Assembly: GCF_019207085.1 (NCBI RefSeq)
Contig: NZ_JAATOM010000001.1
Location: forward strand, 372,001-436,000
Direction: 5' to 3'
DNA from: Variovorax sp. dw_308
Lineage (GTDB): Bacteria > Pseudomonadota > Gammaproteobacteria > Burkholderiales > Burkholderiaceae_C
DNA: 64,000 nt
In this document: in pieces, positions 1 through 10,514 of the stretch
Layout: every line of letters begins with the position of its first letter
Numbering within the stretch: the first letter of the stretch is position 1
Position numbers and translations under genes: made by a program
The notes under the pieces: generated by a model
The model's database searches: none
The model's input: the letters and a program-made list of their open reading frames with translations, nothing else
What the model was told of the DNA's origin: nothing

Positions 1-174
1 GCCTTCGAGGTAAGGAACAAGGGGGTCGACCAGTTCCACTGGCGGAAAGAAAATCCCCCCGAGCGGATTGATTGCATTACGCACGATGGAGATCAGCAGC
101 GCCAGCAGCACGTGCCGCCAACCCATCCGACGCCAGGCTCGCGCCGCCCACGCGCCGAGGCACGAGCGCGGCAT
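1..174 (-). CDS. N-terminus of an unidentified membrane protein, cut by the left edge
   Basis: An open frame of 58 codons starts with ATG at 174 and runs off the window without a stop. It begins 26 bp after the stop of the histidine kinase gene on the same strand, so the two may be co-transcribed. The visible part is an Arg/Trp-rich start, then a hydrophobic stretch at residues 22-31 (VLLALLISIV), then a proline/glycine-rich segment. This looks like a membrane protein with a first transmembrane helix. A paralogous sensor kinase or its partner is possible from position, but nothing in the fragment shows it. Function unknown. Confidence 0.45.
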   Translation of the reverse strand, partial: MPRSCLGAWAARAWRRMGWRHVLLALLISIVRNAINPLGGIFFPPVELVDPLVPYLEG

Positions 175-200
175 CGTGAGTCTCTTGTGTGAGAGCACCT

Positions 201-1274
201 TCACACCGCATGCACAGGGAAGTGAATTTGCGCCACGACACCACGCGGCTGGTTGAGTTGCAGCGACAAGCCCGCCGCCGCACCGTACATCGCCCTCAGG
301 CGCGCACGGATGTTGGCCAGGCCGGTGCCACCGCCCGACCCCGGCACGAGACCGTGCCCCGTATCGGCCACCTGGAGCACGAGCATGTCGTTGGCTTCGG
401 TGGCGACGATGCTGATCGATCCGCCCTCGGCGAGCGGACTCAACCCGTGTTTCAGCGCGTTCTCGATCAACGTCAGCAGCATCATCGGCGGCACGATGTG
501 CCGGCCGAGAGCGTGTGGAACGTCGATGTGAAACTGGAGCCGCGCGCCCATGCGGACCTGGTGCACGGCGAGGAACGCCCGGATCAGCTCGGCCTCGCGC
601 GCAAGCGTCGAGCTGTCACCGCGCATCCGCGGGAGCGCGCTTTCGAGGTAGAGCATCAAGTCGACGAGCATCGCGCGGCCCGCCCTGCCGTCCGTGCGCA
701 ACAGCCGGCGCACGTTAGCCAGCGAATTGAAGAGAAAGTGCGGCTCGATCTGCGCCTGCAGCACCTGCAAGCGCCCCGCCGCCAGTTCGCTCTCCAGCCG
801 GACGCGATTCAATTCGGCTTCATGCAGCGCCGCCGCCGCGCGAAGGCTTGCCCAGCGATATTCACCGAGCACGCCCACCAGCAGCGCGAGCACGAACATC
901 GTGTGCAGCATGTAGGGCCGCTCGCCATCCGAGACGGGCTCGCCGCTCAGCACAAGCGTCAGGCCGTCTTCGGCGAACCAACCCGCAGCGGCGGCCGTGA
1001 AGATCACCAGCGCCAACGCCGGCCAGCGCAGCGCCCGGCGCTCGGGCAGCCATGCCGTGCCGAGCCGCAAGACCAGAAGCAATGCCGCCACCGCCACCAG
1101 GGCACGCAGAAAGCACCAGGCAAACTCAGGCCACGCGTCCGAGAAGGACTCGAGGAAGAAGAGCCACAGGCTTTCGAACGACGCGAGCATCAGCGCGCAG
1201 GCGACGCCGGCCGTCAGCCAGATCGCGACGTTCTCGAACCACGAGCGATGGCGCTGGAACGGAACACCGGCCAT
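201..1274 (-). CDS. LytS/YehU-type sensor histidine kinase
   Basis: Membrane sensor kinase of the LytS/YehU (His_kinase plus HATPase_c) family, 357 aa, which would autophosphorylate and pass phosphate to a LytTR-type response regulator. About four hydrophobic segments span residues 16-136. The family motif IEPHFLFN lies at about 177-184 with the acceptor His at 179. The N-box (TLIENALKH) is at about 268-276 and the G-box (DTGHGL then GGGTGLANI) at about 304-322. The ATG at 1274 is preferred over an upstream in-frame start because the family's membrane region begins shortly after it. No response regulator is visible in the window; it may lie beyond the left edge. The stimulus is unknown. Confidence 0.85.
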   Translation of the reverse strand: MAGVPFQRHRSWFENVAIWLTAGVACALMLASFESLWLFFLESFSDAWPEFAWCFLRALVAVAALLLVLRLGTAWLPERRALRWPALALVIFTAAAAGWFAEDGLTLVLSGEPVSDGERPYMLHTMFVLALLVGVLGEYRWASLRAAAALHEAELNRVRLESELAAGRLQVLQAQIEPHFLFNSLANVRRLLRTDGRAGRAMLVDLMLYLESALPRMRGDSSTLAREAELIRAFLAVHQVRMGARLQFHIDVPHALGRHIVPPMMLLTLIENALKHGLSPLAEGGSISIVATEANDMLVLQVADTGHGLVPGSGGGTGLANIRARLRAMYGAAAGLSLQLNQPRGVVAQIHFPVHAV

Positions 1275-1599
1275 GACATTGCCTTTGATCCTGTGGTTAT
1301 CGGCCGATCTCGCATGCGAGCCTCGAGCCAGGAGTCTTCGCGGAGCCTGTTCGCCTCCCACGCTGGGGGCTGCGCGCCGGTTTGACATCATTGCCGCCGG
1401 CTGTCAAGGCCAACGTGGATCTGCGCAGCTTAGGACGGGCCAGGAGGCGGCTCCAGCCGAATCCGATGAAGTGCCCGATTTCCGGTGCCAGTTCCCGCCG
1501 AATCCGACATCCGGGCCCGTCGAGCCGCTCGACCTCAGCGCCATGGGCATCGCCGGGATTTGCTCCCTCTCCCCGGAGGGGAGGGGAAGAAGACCCGAC
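1275..1599. other. Non-coding spacer between ABC permease and histidine kinase
   Basis: About 325 bp without a convincing gene. It holds the upstream region of the kinase, an inverted repeat TTGACA (1382-1387) / TGTCAA (1402-1407) that could be an operator, and the C/G-rich hairpin at 1566-1586 next to the permease stop. Open frames crossing it have the arginine-rich composition of non-coding high-GC DNA. Confidence 0.6.
1566..1586 (-). repeat. GC-rich hairpin downstream of the ABC permease
   Basis: Arms 1566-1574 (CCTCTCCCC) and 1578-1586 (GGGGAGGGG) pair with one G-T wobble around a 3-nt loop. The hairpin lies 14 bp past the permease stop on the minus strand. No T-run follows in that direction, so it is at best a weak terminator; it may be a member of a dispersed intergenic hairpin family. 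Confidence 0.5.
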
Positions 1600-2370
1600 T
1601 CACTCGCCCTGTGAACCGCGGTGCGCCCAGCCCGTCGTGTGCTTCTCTATCGCGCTGAAGATCTCGTACATCACCATCGCCATCGCGCCCACCACCACCA
1701 GCCCCGCAAAGGCCAGCCCCATCTGCATGGCCGAGCCGGCCGAGATCAGCAGGTAGCCGATGCCTTCGTTCGCCGCCGTCATCTCGCTCACCGTCGTGCC
1801 CACGAACGCCAGCGTGATCGCGACCTTGAGGGAGGCGTAGAAGTAGGGCATGGAGCGTGGCAGGCCGATCTTCATCAACACGTCCAAGCGCTTCGCGCCG
1901 AGCACGCGCAGCACGTCTTCCAGTTCCGGCTCCAGCGTGGCCAGCCCGGTGGCGATGTTGACCATGATCGGGAAGAAGCTGATGAGGAACGCGGTCAGGA
2001 TGGCAGGGCCCGCGCCGATGCCGAACCACACCACCAGGATCGGCACGAAGGCCGCCTTCGGCAGCGCGTTGAACGCGGTCATCAACGGGTACATCGCCGC
2101 ATAGGCCAGGCGCGAGCTGCCGACCACGAAGCCCAGCAGCACGCCCACCACGATCGCCAGGCCGAAGCCCGCCATCGTCACCCAGAAGGTGCGCCACGCG
2201 TGCCCCGCGATGATCAGCTTGAACTCCCAGAACTGGGTCCAGATGCGCCACGGGCTCGGGAAGATGAACTCCGACACCTCGAAGCCCGCGCAGATCACCT
2301 GCCACAGCACCAGCACTGCCACCAGCAGGATCCACGGCGACCAGCGCTCGATCTGCCTGCTGTTCTTCAT
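1600..2370 (-). CDS. ABC transporter permease, taurine/NMT1 type
   Basis: Inner-membrane permease of the SsuC/TauC family (BPD_transp_1), 256 aa. Hydrophobic helices begin at about residue 13 (WILLVAVLVLWQVI) and continue along the chain. The EAA-like cytoplasmic loop that contacts the ATPase is visible as DVLRVLGAKRLDVLMKIGLP. Its ATG overlaps the stop of the ATPase gene in an ATGA, so translation is probably coupled. With the ATPase and the periplasmic receptor it forms a complete three-part importer. The family handles sulfonates, pyrimidine precursors, nitrate or aromatic acids; the substrate cannot be read from sequence. Confidence 0.9.
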   Translation of the reverse strand: MKNSRQIERWSPWILLVAVLVLWQVICAGFEVSEFIFPSPWRIWTQFWEFKLIIAGHAWRTFWVTMAGFGLAIVVGVLLGFVVGSSRLAYAAMYPLMTAFNALPKAAFVPILVVWFGIGAGPAILTAFLISFFPIMVNIATGLATLEPELEDVLRVLGAKRLDVLMKIGLPRSMPYFYASLKVAITLAFVGTTVSEMTAANEGIGYLLISAGSAMQMGLAFAGLVVVGAMAMVMYEIFSAIEKHTTGWAHRGSQGE

Positions 2371-3224
2371 GAAGAAACCGCCGCTGCGGCCTGCGCCGCG
2401 CCGATGCCGGTATTTCGGATCGCGCCGATGTGCCCGCGCAGCTCCAGCACGATGTCGGTGAACTCCTTGGTGTAGGTCAGTTCCAGCTCACGCGGGCGCG
2501 GCAGGTCGATCTCGCGCCGCACTACGAAACGCCCCGGGCTCTTGCTCATCACATACACCGTGTCGGCCAGGAACACCGACTCGCGCAGGTCATGCGTGAC
2601 CAGGATCACGTTGAACCGCTGCTCGGTCCAGAGGTCGCGCAGGATGCACCATAGCTCCTCGCGCGTGAACGCGTCGAGCGCGCCGAAGGGCTCGTCGAGG
2701 AGCAGCATCTTCGGCTCGTGGATGAGCGCGCGGCAGATGCTCGCGCGTTGCTGCATGCCGCCGGAAAGCTGCCACGGGAACTTGTCTTCATAGCCGGCCA
2801 GGCCGACCTTCTGCAGCAGCGTGCGCGCACGCTCCACGTATTCCTTGCGCCTGGCCTTGAACGACGAGCGATAGGGCTCGACGATCTCCAGCGGCAGCAG
2901 CACGTTGTCCACGGTCGTGCGCCAGGGCAACAGCGACGGCGCCTGGAAAGCCATACCCGAGATCTTGAGCGGCCCCGTCACGGGTGCGCCATCGATACGG
3001 ATCCTGCCGATCGAGGGCATCCTCAGCCCCGTCGCCAGCTTCATGAAGGTCGACTTGCCGCAGCCCGACGGCCCGACGATGGCGATGAACTCGCCGCGCT
3101 TCACCTTCAGGTCGATGGCCTCGACCGCGAAGTGATTGGCGCGCAGCAATTCCTCGTTGTAGGCGAGCCAGACGTCCTGGAAGTCGACGAAGGGCGCTTC
3201 GGGCGTCGCGTCGGCGGCGCCCAT
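2367..3224 (-). CDS. ABC transporter ATP-binding protein, taurine/nitrate type
   Basis: Cytoplasmic ATPase of the SsuB/TauB group, 285 aa. Walker A is GPSGCGKST at about residues 51-59, followed by the signature LSGGMQQRA and Walker B LLLDEPFGALD. The start at 3224 is chosen because it overlaps the receptor stop in TGATG and the ABC domain begins about ten residues later; an open frame continues upstream but lies inside the receptor gene. It energises the permease at 1600-2370. Confidence 0.92.
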   Translation of the reverse strand: MGAADATPEAPFVDFQDVWLAYNEELLRANHFAVEAIDLKVKRGEFIAIVGPSGCGKSTFMKLATGLRMPSIGRIRIDGAPVTGPLKISGMAFQAPSLLPWRTTVDNVLLPLEIVEPYRSSFKARRKEYVERARTLLQKVGLAGYEDKFPWQLSGGMQQRASICRALIHEPKMLLLDEPFGALDAFTREELWCILRDLWTEQRFNVILVTHDLRESVFLADTVYVMSKSPGRFVVRREIDLPRPRELELTYTKEFTDIVLELRGHIGAIRNTGIGAAQAAAAVSS

Positions 3225-4258
3225 CACTTGCGCAGGATGTTCAGCTCGGCGGCGGGCGGCAGCAGGGCCGCAGTCCACACGGCATCCGGGTTCACGCGGC
3301 TCTTGGTGTTGAAGGCGTCGGACACCTGCGATGCCATGAGCGACAGCCGCCCCGAGTTCACCGCGCCGAAGCCTTCGGCACGTGCATCGGGGCTGTTGAT
3401 GACGGTGTCGATCGCCAGCTTGAGCCGGCGCGTCTCGAGTGCGCTGTCGATGATGCCGTCGCGCGCCTTCACCGACTCGACGGCCACGGCCGGGTTCGCG
3501 AGGACTTCCTTCGCGCCCTTGGTGAAGGCGGCGAGGAAAGCCTTGATGGCGGCCGGGTTCTCCTTGATGAGCTTGGGCGACGCGATGATCACGTTGCCAT
3601 ACAGCTTCACGCCGTTATCGGCGTAGGGCAGGATCACCACGTCGGCGGCCTTGGTGCCGCGCGCTTCCAGGTTCAGCAGCGAGGTGAACGTGAAGCCGGT
3701 GATGGCGTCGATGTCGCCGCGCATCAGCATGGTTTCGCGCAGCGTCGGGTCCATCGCAGTCCAGTTGACCCCGGTGATGTTGTTGGCCTTGGCAAAGATC
3801 GGGAACGCGCGGCGGCCTGCGTCGAACACCGGCGCGCCCAGCTTCTTGCCGTTGAGGTCGGAGGGCTTGGTGATGCCGCTCTTCTTGAGCGCCATGACCG
3901 ACGCCGGCGTGTTGTTGTAGACCATCATCACCGCGACCGGCTTGTTCGGGCTGTCGGGGTTGTTGGCGTGGAATTCCATCAGCGCGGCCAGGTCGGCAAA
4001 GCCCATGTCGTAGGCGCCCGAAGCCACGCGCGTGACGGCGCCGCCCGAGCCGTTGCCCGCGTCGATGGTCACGTCCAGGCCGGCCTGCTTGAAGTAGCCC
4101 TTGGCGGCGGGGTGCAGAAAGAGGGCAGCGGGGCCTTCGAAGCGCCAGTCGAGCTGGAACTTGATGGGCGTGGCGGTCTGGGCAATGGCCGTGGCGGCGA
4201 GGCCCAGGCCAAGGGCCGACACGGCGAGGAAATTCTTGATCAGCTGACGCTTGTTCAT
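3224..4258 (-). CDS. ABC transporter substrate-binding protein, NMT1/THI5-like
   Basis: Periplasmic receptor, 344 aa, for the importer encoded just downstream. An N-terminal signal peptide (MNKRQLIKNFLAVSALGLGL, probable cleavage after AIA before Q) precedes the NMT1/SsuA fold, which begins with PIKFQLDWRFEGPAALFLHPA. Such receptors bind small sulfonates, pyrimidines or carboxylates. The ATG at 4258 is chosen because the signal peptide starts there; a longer frame upstream has no signal character. It is the first gene of a receptor-ATPase-permease operon with 1- and 4-bp overlaps. Confidence 0.9.
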   Translation of the reverse strand: MNKRQLIKNFLAVSALGLGLAATAIAQTATPIKFQLDWRFEGPAALFLHPAAKGYFKQAGLDVTIDAGNGSGGAVTRVASGAYDMGFADLAALMEFHANNPDSPNKPVAVMMVYNNTPASVMALKKSGITKPSDLNGKKLGAPVFDAGRRAFPIFAKANNITGVNWTAMDPTLRETMLMRGDIDAITGFTFTSLLNLEARGTKAADVVILPYADNGVKLYGNVIIASPKLIKENPAAIKAFLAAFTKGAKEVLANPAVAVESVKARDGIIDSALETRRLKLAIDTVINSPDARAEGFGAVNSGRLSLMASQVSDAFNTKSRVNPDAVWTAALLPPAAELNILRK

Positions 4259-4459
4259 TCTTGAATCCGATGGAGAGAGGGAGAGCAGTGCGAGGGATTC
4301 AAGCAAAAACGGGGCCGCACGCAAATGGTGCCAACCCGCGAGCGTGCCTTGTGTCGGTGCGGGGCGTCATCGCACCTCGGTGCACTCCCTGATGGGCAAG
4401 CGCTCGATGTCGTGCCTAAAGTGGCCTGGCCGCGACCGCGGCTTTCACGGAGACACCCC

Positions 4460-5524
4460 ATGACAACAACACTGCGCCGGGCCTGCGCTGCCCTGTTCCT
4501 CCTTGCATCCGTCGCGCTCACCGCATCGGCCGCCGCCTTGCCGCCCGCGAGCGAGGGTGACTGGGTCGCGAAAGACTTCCGCTTCAGCACCGGCGAGGTC
4601 CTGCCGGAGGTGCGCCTGCACTACACCACGCTCGGCTCGCCCGCCAATGAGGCGGTGCTCGTGCTGCACGGCACGGCGGGCTCCGGCGGCAGCATGTTGT
4701 CGCCGGCCTTCGGGGAGGAACTGTTCGGTCCGGGCCAGCCGCTCGATGCCGCGAAGTACTTCATCATCCTTCCGGATGCGGTGGGCCACGGCAAGTCGGC
4801 CAAGCCATCGGACGGGCTGCGCACGAAGTTCCCGCGCTACAACTACGACGACATGGTGCAGGGCCAATATCGCCTGCTCGCCGAAGGGCTTGGCGTGAAG
4901 CACCTGCGCCTCGTCATCGGCAATTCGATGGGCGGCATGCAGACCTGGATGTGGGGCGAGCAGCATCCCGACTTCATGGACGCGCTGGTGCCGATGGCCT
5001 CGCAGCCTTCCGAGATGTCCGGCCGCAATTGGATGATGCGGCGCATGGTCATCGATTCGATCCGCAACGACCCCGCATGGAACAACGGCAACTACACCAC
5101 GCAACCGCAGGCCGTTCGCGTGGCGAATGCGTTCTTCGGCATCGTCTCCATCGGCGGTACGCTGGCCTACCAGGACCAGGCGCCGACACGCGCAGCCGCC
5201 GACAAGTTGCTGGACGCGCGGCTGGCGGCGCCGTTCACCCCCGATGCGAACGACTTCCTCTACCAGTGGGATTCATCGCGCGACTACAACCCATCGCCGC
5301 AGCTCGAGCGCATCCGCGTACCGGTGCTCGCGATCAACTCCGCCGACGATGAACGCAACCCGCCGGAGCTGGGCATCATGGAGCGCGAACTCAAACGCGT
5401 GAAGAACGCGAAGCTCTACCTGATCCCGGCCAGCAAGGACACGCGCGGCCACGGCACCACCGGCATGGCGAAGTTCTGGAAGACGCAGATGCAGCAGTGG
5501 CTGGAGGCGCTGCCGAAGCCGTGA
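4460..5524 (+). CDS. Exported alpha/beta hydrolase, homoserine-acetyltransferase-like
   Basis: Alpha/beta-hydrolase-fold protein of 354 aa, related to the MetX/homoserine O-acetyltransferase group but with a clear signal peptide (MTTTLRRACAALFLLASVAL, cleavage near ASA/AAL), which the biosynthetic enzyme lacks. The nucleophile elbow is GNSMGG with Ser at 166. A candidate acid lies in NSADDERNPPE and the catalytic His in RGHGTTG near the C-terminus. The ATG at 4460 follows a GGAG box at about 4450. The export signal suggests a periplasmic esterase or acyltransferase rather than methionine synthesis. It stands alone, divergent from the ABC operon and convergent with maeB. Confidence 0.8.
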   Translation: MTTTLRRACAALFLLASVALTASAAALPPASEGDWVAKDFRFSTGEVLPEVRLHYTTLGSPANEAVLVLHGTAGSGGSMLSPAFGEELFGPGQPLDAAKYFIILPDAVGHGKSAKPSDGLRTKFPRYNYDDMVQGQYRLLAEGLGVKHLRLVIGNSMGGMQTWMWGEQHPDFMDALVPMASQPSEMSGRNWMMRRMVIDSIRNDPAWNNGNYTTQPQAVRVANAFFGIVSIGGTLAYQDQAPTRAAADKLLDARLAAPFTPDANDFLYQWDSSRDYNPSPQLERIRVPVLAINSADDERNPPELGIMERELKRVKNAKLYLIPASKDTRGHGTTGMAKFWKTQMQQWLEALPKP

Positions 5525-5544
5525 GGTGCGTCCGGCGGAGCGCG

Positions 5545-5588
5545 GGCCGGGGACAGCGGGTATTCCCCTCCGCGAATGTCCCCCGGCC
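5545..5588. terminator. Hairpin between convergent hydrolase and maeB
   Basis: Arms GGCCGGGGACA (5545-5555) and TGTCCCCCGGCC (5577-5588) are complementary apart from one bulged base. The hairpin lies between two convergent stops (5524 and 5609), where a bidirectional terminator would be expected. There is no strong T-run, so termination is inferred from position and stem strength. Confidence 0.5.
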
Positions 5589-5608
5589 TGCGGCCTCGAG
5601 GCGGCTCC

Positions 5609-7909
<2,301 letters not shown>

Positions 7910-8084
7910 TTGAAAATCTCCTTCGTTCTCTGGGCTCGGAAGGCTACTCCAAAAGTGCTCTGCGTTCGCGTAGTGGAAGCACGGTGGCATGTTTTGGCAG
8001 TCAGTCGGGGTGCGCCGGTGGATAAACTCCAGTCCGCAATCGGGGAGGGCTGGGATCACAATGCGCCGGAGGAGGCGCGCTTTC

Positions 8085-9455
8085 ATGGCAATACAGAATC
8101 TTGATGAAGCATCGCCCGATGTCGTCGTGATCGGCGGCGGCCCGGCGGGCTCGACGGTGTCGGCCCTGCTGGCGGAGAAGGGGTACGACGTGGTTCTCCT
8201 CGAGAAAGCGCAGCACCCGCGCTTTCACATCGGCGAGTCGCTGTTGCCGATGAACATGCCCCTGTTCGATCGCCTGGGCGTGCGCAAGGAAGTCGAGAAC
8301 ATCGGCATCACGAAGCACGGCGGCGAATTCGTCTCGCCCTGGCACGACCACACCAGCCTGTTCCTGTTCGGCGAGGCGATGGACAAGTCCTTCCCCTATG
8401 CGGTGCACGTGCGCCGCTCCGAGTTCGACGAGCTGTTGTTTCGCAATGCCGGCAAGCGCGGCGCGCGCACCTTCGAAGGACACAAGGTCACGCATGTCGA
8501 CATGAATGCTGGCAAGGGCACGCCCGACAACCGTGCGCTGATCAAGGTGAAGGCCGACGACGGCGCCGAAACCGAATGGCGCCCGCGCTTCGTCATCGAT
8601 GCCAGCGGCCGCGACACGGTGCTGTCGAACCAACTCGACGCCAAGAAGCGCAACCCCAAGCATGCGAGCGCGGCGATCTTCGGCCACTTCGCCAATGCCA
8701 GGCGCACGCCCGGCAAGTACGAGGGCAACGTCACGCTGTTCTGGTTCGACCATGGCTGGTTCTGGTTCATCCCGCTGCGCGACGGCACCACCAGCGTCGG
8801 TGCGGTGGCTTCGCCCGCCTACTTCAAGCGGCGCACCGGTACGCTGACCGACTTCCTCATGGAGACGATTGCGCTGGCGCCCAAGCTGGCCGAGCGTCTC
8901 AAGGATGCGACGCTGCTGGAAGGCGCGACCACCACCGGTAACTACGCCTACGACTCCAAGTTCTGCCGCGGCGACCGCTTCGCGATGATCGGCGACGCCT
9001 ATGCCTTCGTCGACCCGATGTTCTCGTCGGGCGTGTACCTTGCGATGAACAGCGCCTTTGCGAGCGCGACCGCGGTGGACCACTGGCTCAAGGGCGAGGC
9101 AAAGGAAGCGGAGCAGGCCTTCCGCCAATTCGAGCGGACCATGCGGCACGGGCCGAAGATGTTCTCGTGGTTCATCTACCGCATCACCTCGCCGGCGATC
9201 CGCAACATCTTCATGAACCCGCGCAACATGTGGCGCATGCAGGAGGCGCTGATCTCGATCCTGGCCGGCGACCTGTTCCGCAAGACACCGATCTGGCCGC
9301 GGCTGATGGGCTTCAAGCTCATCTACTACATCTCGTGCATCACGATCATGAAGCAGTCCTTTGCGACGTGGGCCTGGCGGAGGAAGAATTTGAAGGCGTC
9401 GCTGGCTGTGTCGGGGCTGGAGGCGCCTAGGGACGCGGTGTACGAGAAGGGGTGA
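8085..9455 (+). CDS. Flavin-dependent halogenase-like FAD monooxygenase
   Basis: A 456-aa flavoprotein of the PHBH/halogenase superfamily. The dinucleotide motif VIGGGPAGSTVSALLAEKG starts near residue 15. The motif WxWxIP, characteristic of FADH2-dependent halogenases, is present as WFWFIP at 225-230. A Lys at 77 (GITKHGGEF) falls where these enzymes carry the catalytic lysine (Lys79 in PrnA). A second flavin motif, RFAMIGDAYAFVDPMFSSG, follows. Family knowledge: such enzymes halogenate free or carrier-bound aromatics using FADH2, a halide and O2. Unlike PrnA it has no biosynthetic neighbours, so the substrate is unknown and a non-halogenating oxidase remains possible. The C-terminal tail resembles a remnant at 15101-15247. 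Confidence 0.75.
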   Translation: MAIQNLDEASPDVVVIGGGPAGSTVSALLAEKGYDVVLLEKAQHPRFHIGESLLPMNMPLFDRLGVRKEVENIGITKHGGEFVSPWHDHTSLFLFGEAMDKSFPYAVHVRRSEFDELLFRNAGKRGARTFEGHKVTHVDMNAGKGTPDNRALIKVKADDGAETEWRPRFVIDASGRDTVLSNQLDAKKRNPKHASAAIFGHFANARRTPGKYEGNVTLFWFDHGWFWFIPLRDGTTSVGAVASPAYFKRRTGTLTDFLMETIALAPKLAERLKDATLLEGATTTGNYAYDSKFCRGDRFAMIGDAYAFVDPMFSSGVYLAMNSAFASATAVDHWLKGEAKEAEQAFRQFERTMRHGPKMFSWFIYRITSPAIRNIFMNPRNMWRMQEALISILAGDLFRKTPIWPRLMGFKLIYYISCITIMKQSFATWAWRRKNLKASLAVSGLEAPRDAVYEKG

Positions 9456-9602
9456 CGGGTTGCCGCCTGCCTCCGTGAATCTCGAGCGCAGGCCGTCGCT
9501 TCGATGGTCGTACCGAATCCTGCACGACCTGAGCGGCGCGTGCGCGCGGCAGTTTTTCCCGCAGCGCACGTCCGAGCTCGCAGCGCCGACGAAGAGCCAC
9601 CC

Positions 9603-10508
9603 ATGAACGACCGCATCCGAGAGCTCGACGTGTTCCTCCGCGTGACCGAGGAGACCAGCTTTTCCGCGGCCGCGCGCAGCCTGGACTGCGACCCGTCGAC
9701 CGTGAGCAAGCTGATCCAGCGGCTGGAAGACCGCCTGCGCGTGCGGCTGTTTCATCGCACGTCGCGTGTGCTCAAGCTCACGCGCGAAGGCGAGCAATTC
9801 CTGGAGGGCGCGCACCGCGTGCTCGACGCGCTCGAGGAGGCGGAGAACGGGCTACAGAACACCAAGGCGCAAGCCAGCGGGGTGCTGCGCTTCAATTCAA
9901 CCCTGCTGCTCGCACAGCATCAACTCTCGCCCGTGATTCCGGAGTTCCTCGAACGCCACCCAGGCATGCGCGTGGAGTTCATCCTCACGGCCAGCCCCAT
10001 CGATCTGTTCGAGAACCATATCGACGTGGCCATCCGCAGCGGCGAGATTCCCGATTCCTCGCTCGTCGCCCGGCGCATTTCCACGACGCGCTGGACCTTG
10101 TGCGCGTCACCCAGCTACCTTGCCAAGGCGGGCATTCCCACATCCCTCGAAGACCTGCAGCATCACAACTGCATGAACTTCCTGCCGGGCTCGGTGCGCA
10201 GCACGTGGACACTGCATGACGGAAGCGAACCGGTGTCGCTGAGCGTGACGGGCAACATCGGCAGCAACTCGGCCGAACTGCTCCGCGCCTATGCCGTCGC
10301 GGGCGTAGGCATCGTCAGCCTGTCGCACGTGCACGTGGGTGCCGACCTGGCGGCGGGCCGTCTGGTTCCGGTGCTGGAGAAGTTCCAGATGGCCTCGGAC
10401 GAACCCATCTACGTGGTCTACCCGAGCAAGCGGAACCTGAGCCCGAGGGTGCGGGCGTTCCTCGATTTCCTGAACGAAAAGTTCGAGGCTGGCTGGGCCA
10501 GTTTGTGA
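9603..10508 (+). CDS. LysR-family transcriptional regulator
   Basis: A 301-aa LysR regulator. The winged HTH at about residues 5-62 includes FLRVTEETSFSAAARSLDCD and STVSKLIQRLEDRLRVRLFHR, followed by an effector-binding domain. The ATG at 9603 puts the HTH at the usual N-terminal position. It ends 6 bp before the convergent Bug receptor gene, so it may regulate the neighbouring acyl-CoA dehydrogenase/CoA-transferase operon or the halogenase-like gene upstream. Which one is not shown by the sequence. Confidence 0.88.
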   Translation: MNDRIRELDVFLRVTEETSFSAAARSLDCDPSTVSKLIQRLEDRLRVRLFHRTSRVLKLTREGEQFLEGAHRVLDALEEAENGLQNTKAQASGVLRFNSTLLLAQHQLSPVIPEFLERHPGMRVEFILTASPIDLFENHIDVAIRSGEIPDSSLVARRISTTRWTLCASPSYLAKAGIPTSLEDLQHHNCMNFLPGSVRSTWTLHDGSEPVSLSVTGNIGSNSAELLRAYAVAGVGIVSLSHVHVGADLAAGRLVPVLEKFQMASDEPIYVVYPSKRNLSPRVRAFLDFLNEKFEAGWASL

Positions 10509-10514
10509 TCTCGC

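Noticed and set aside
1566..1586. Hairpin after the ABC permease read as a rho-independent terminator
   Set aside because: No T-run follows on the minus strand, so it is listed only as a repeat/hairpin.
8085..10508. A halogenated natural-product gene cluster around the halogenase-like gene
   Set aside because: Neighbours are malic enzyme, a LysR regulator and acyl-CoA-type catabolic genes; no NRPS, PKS, carrier protein or partner flavin reductase is adjacent.
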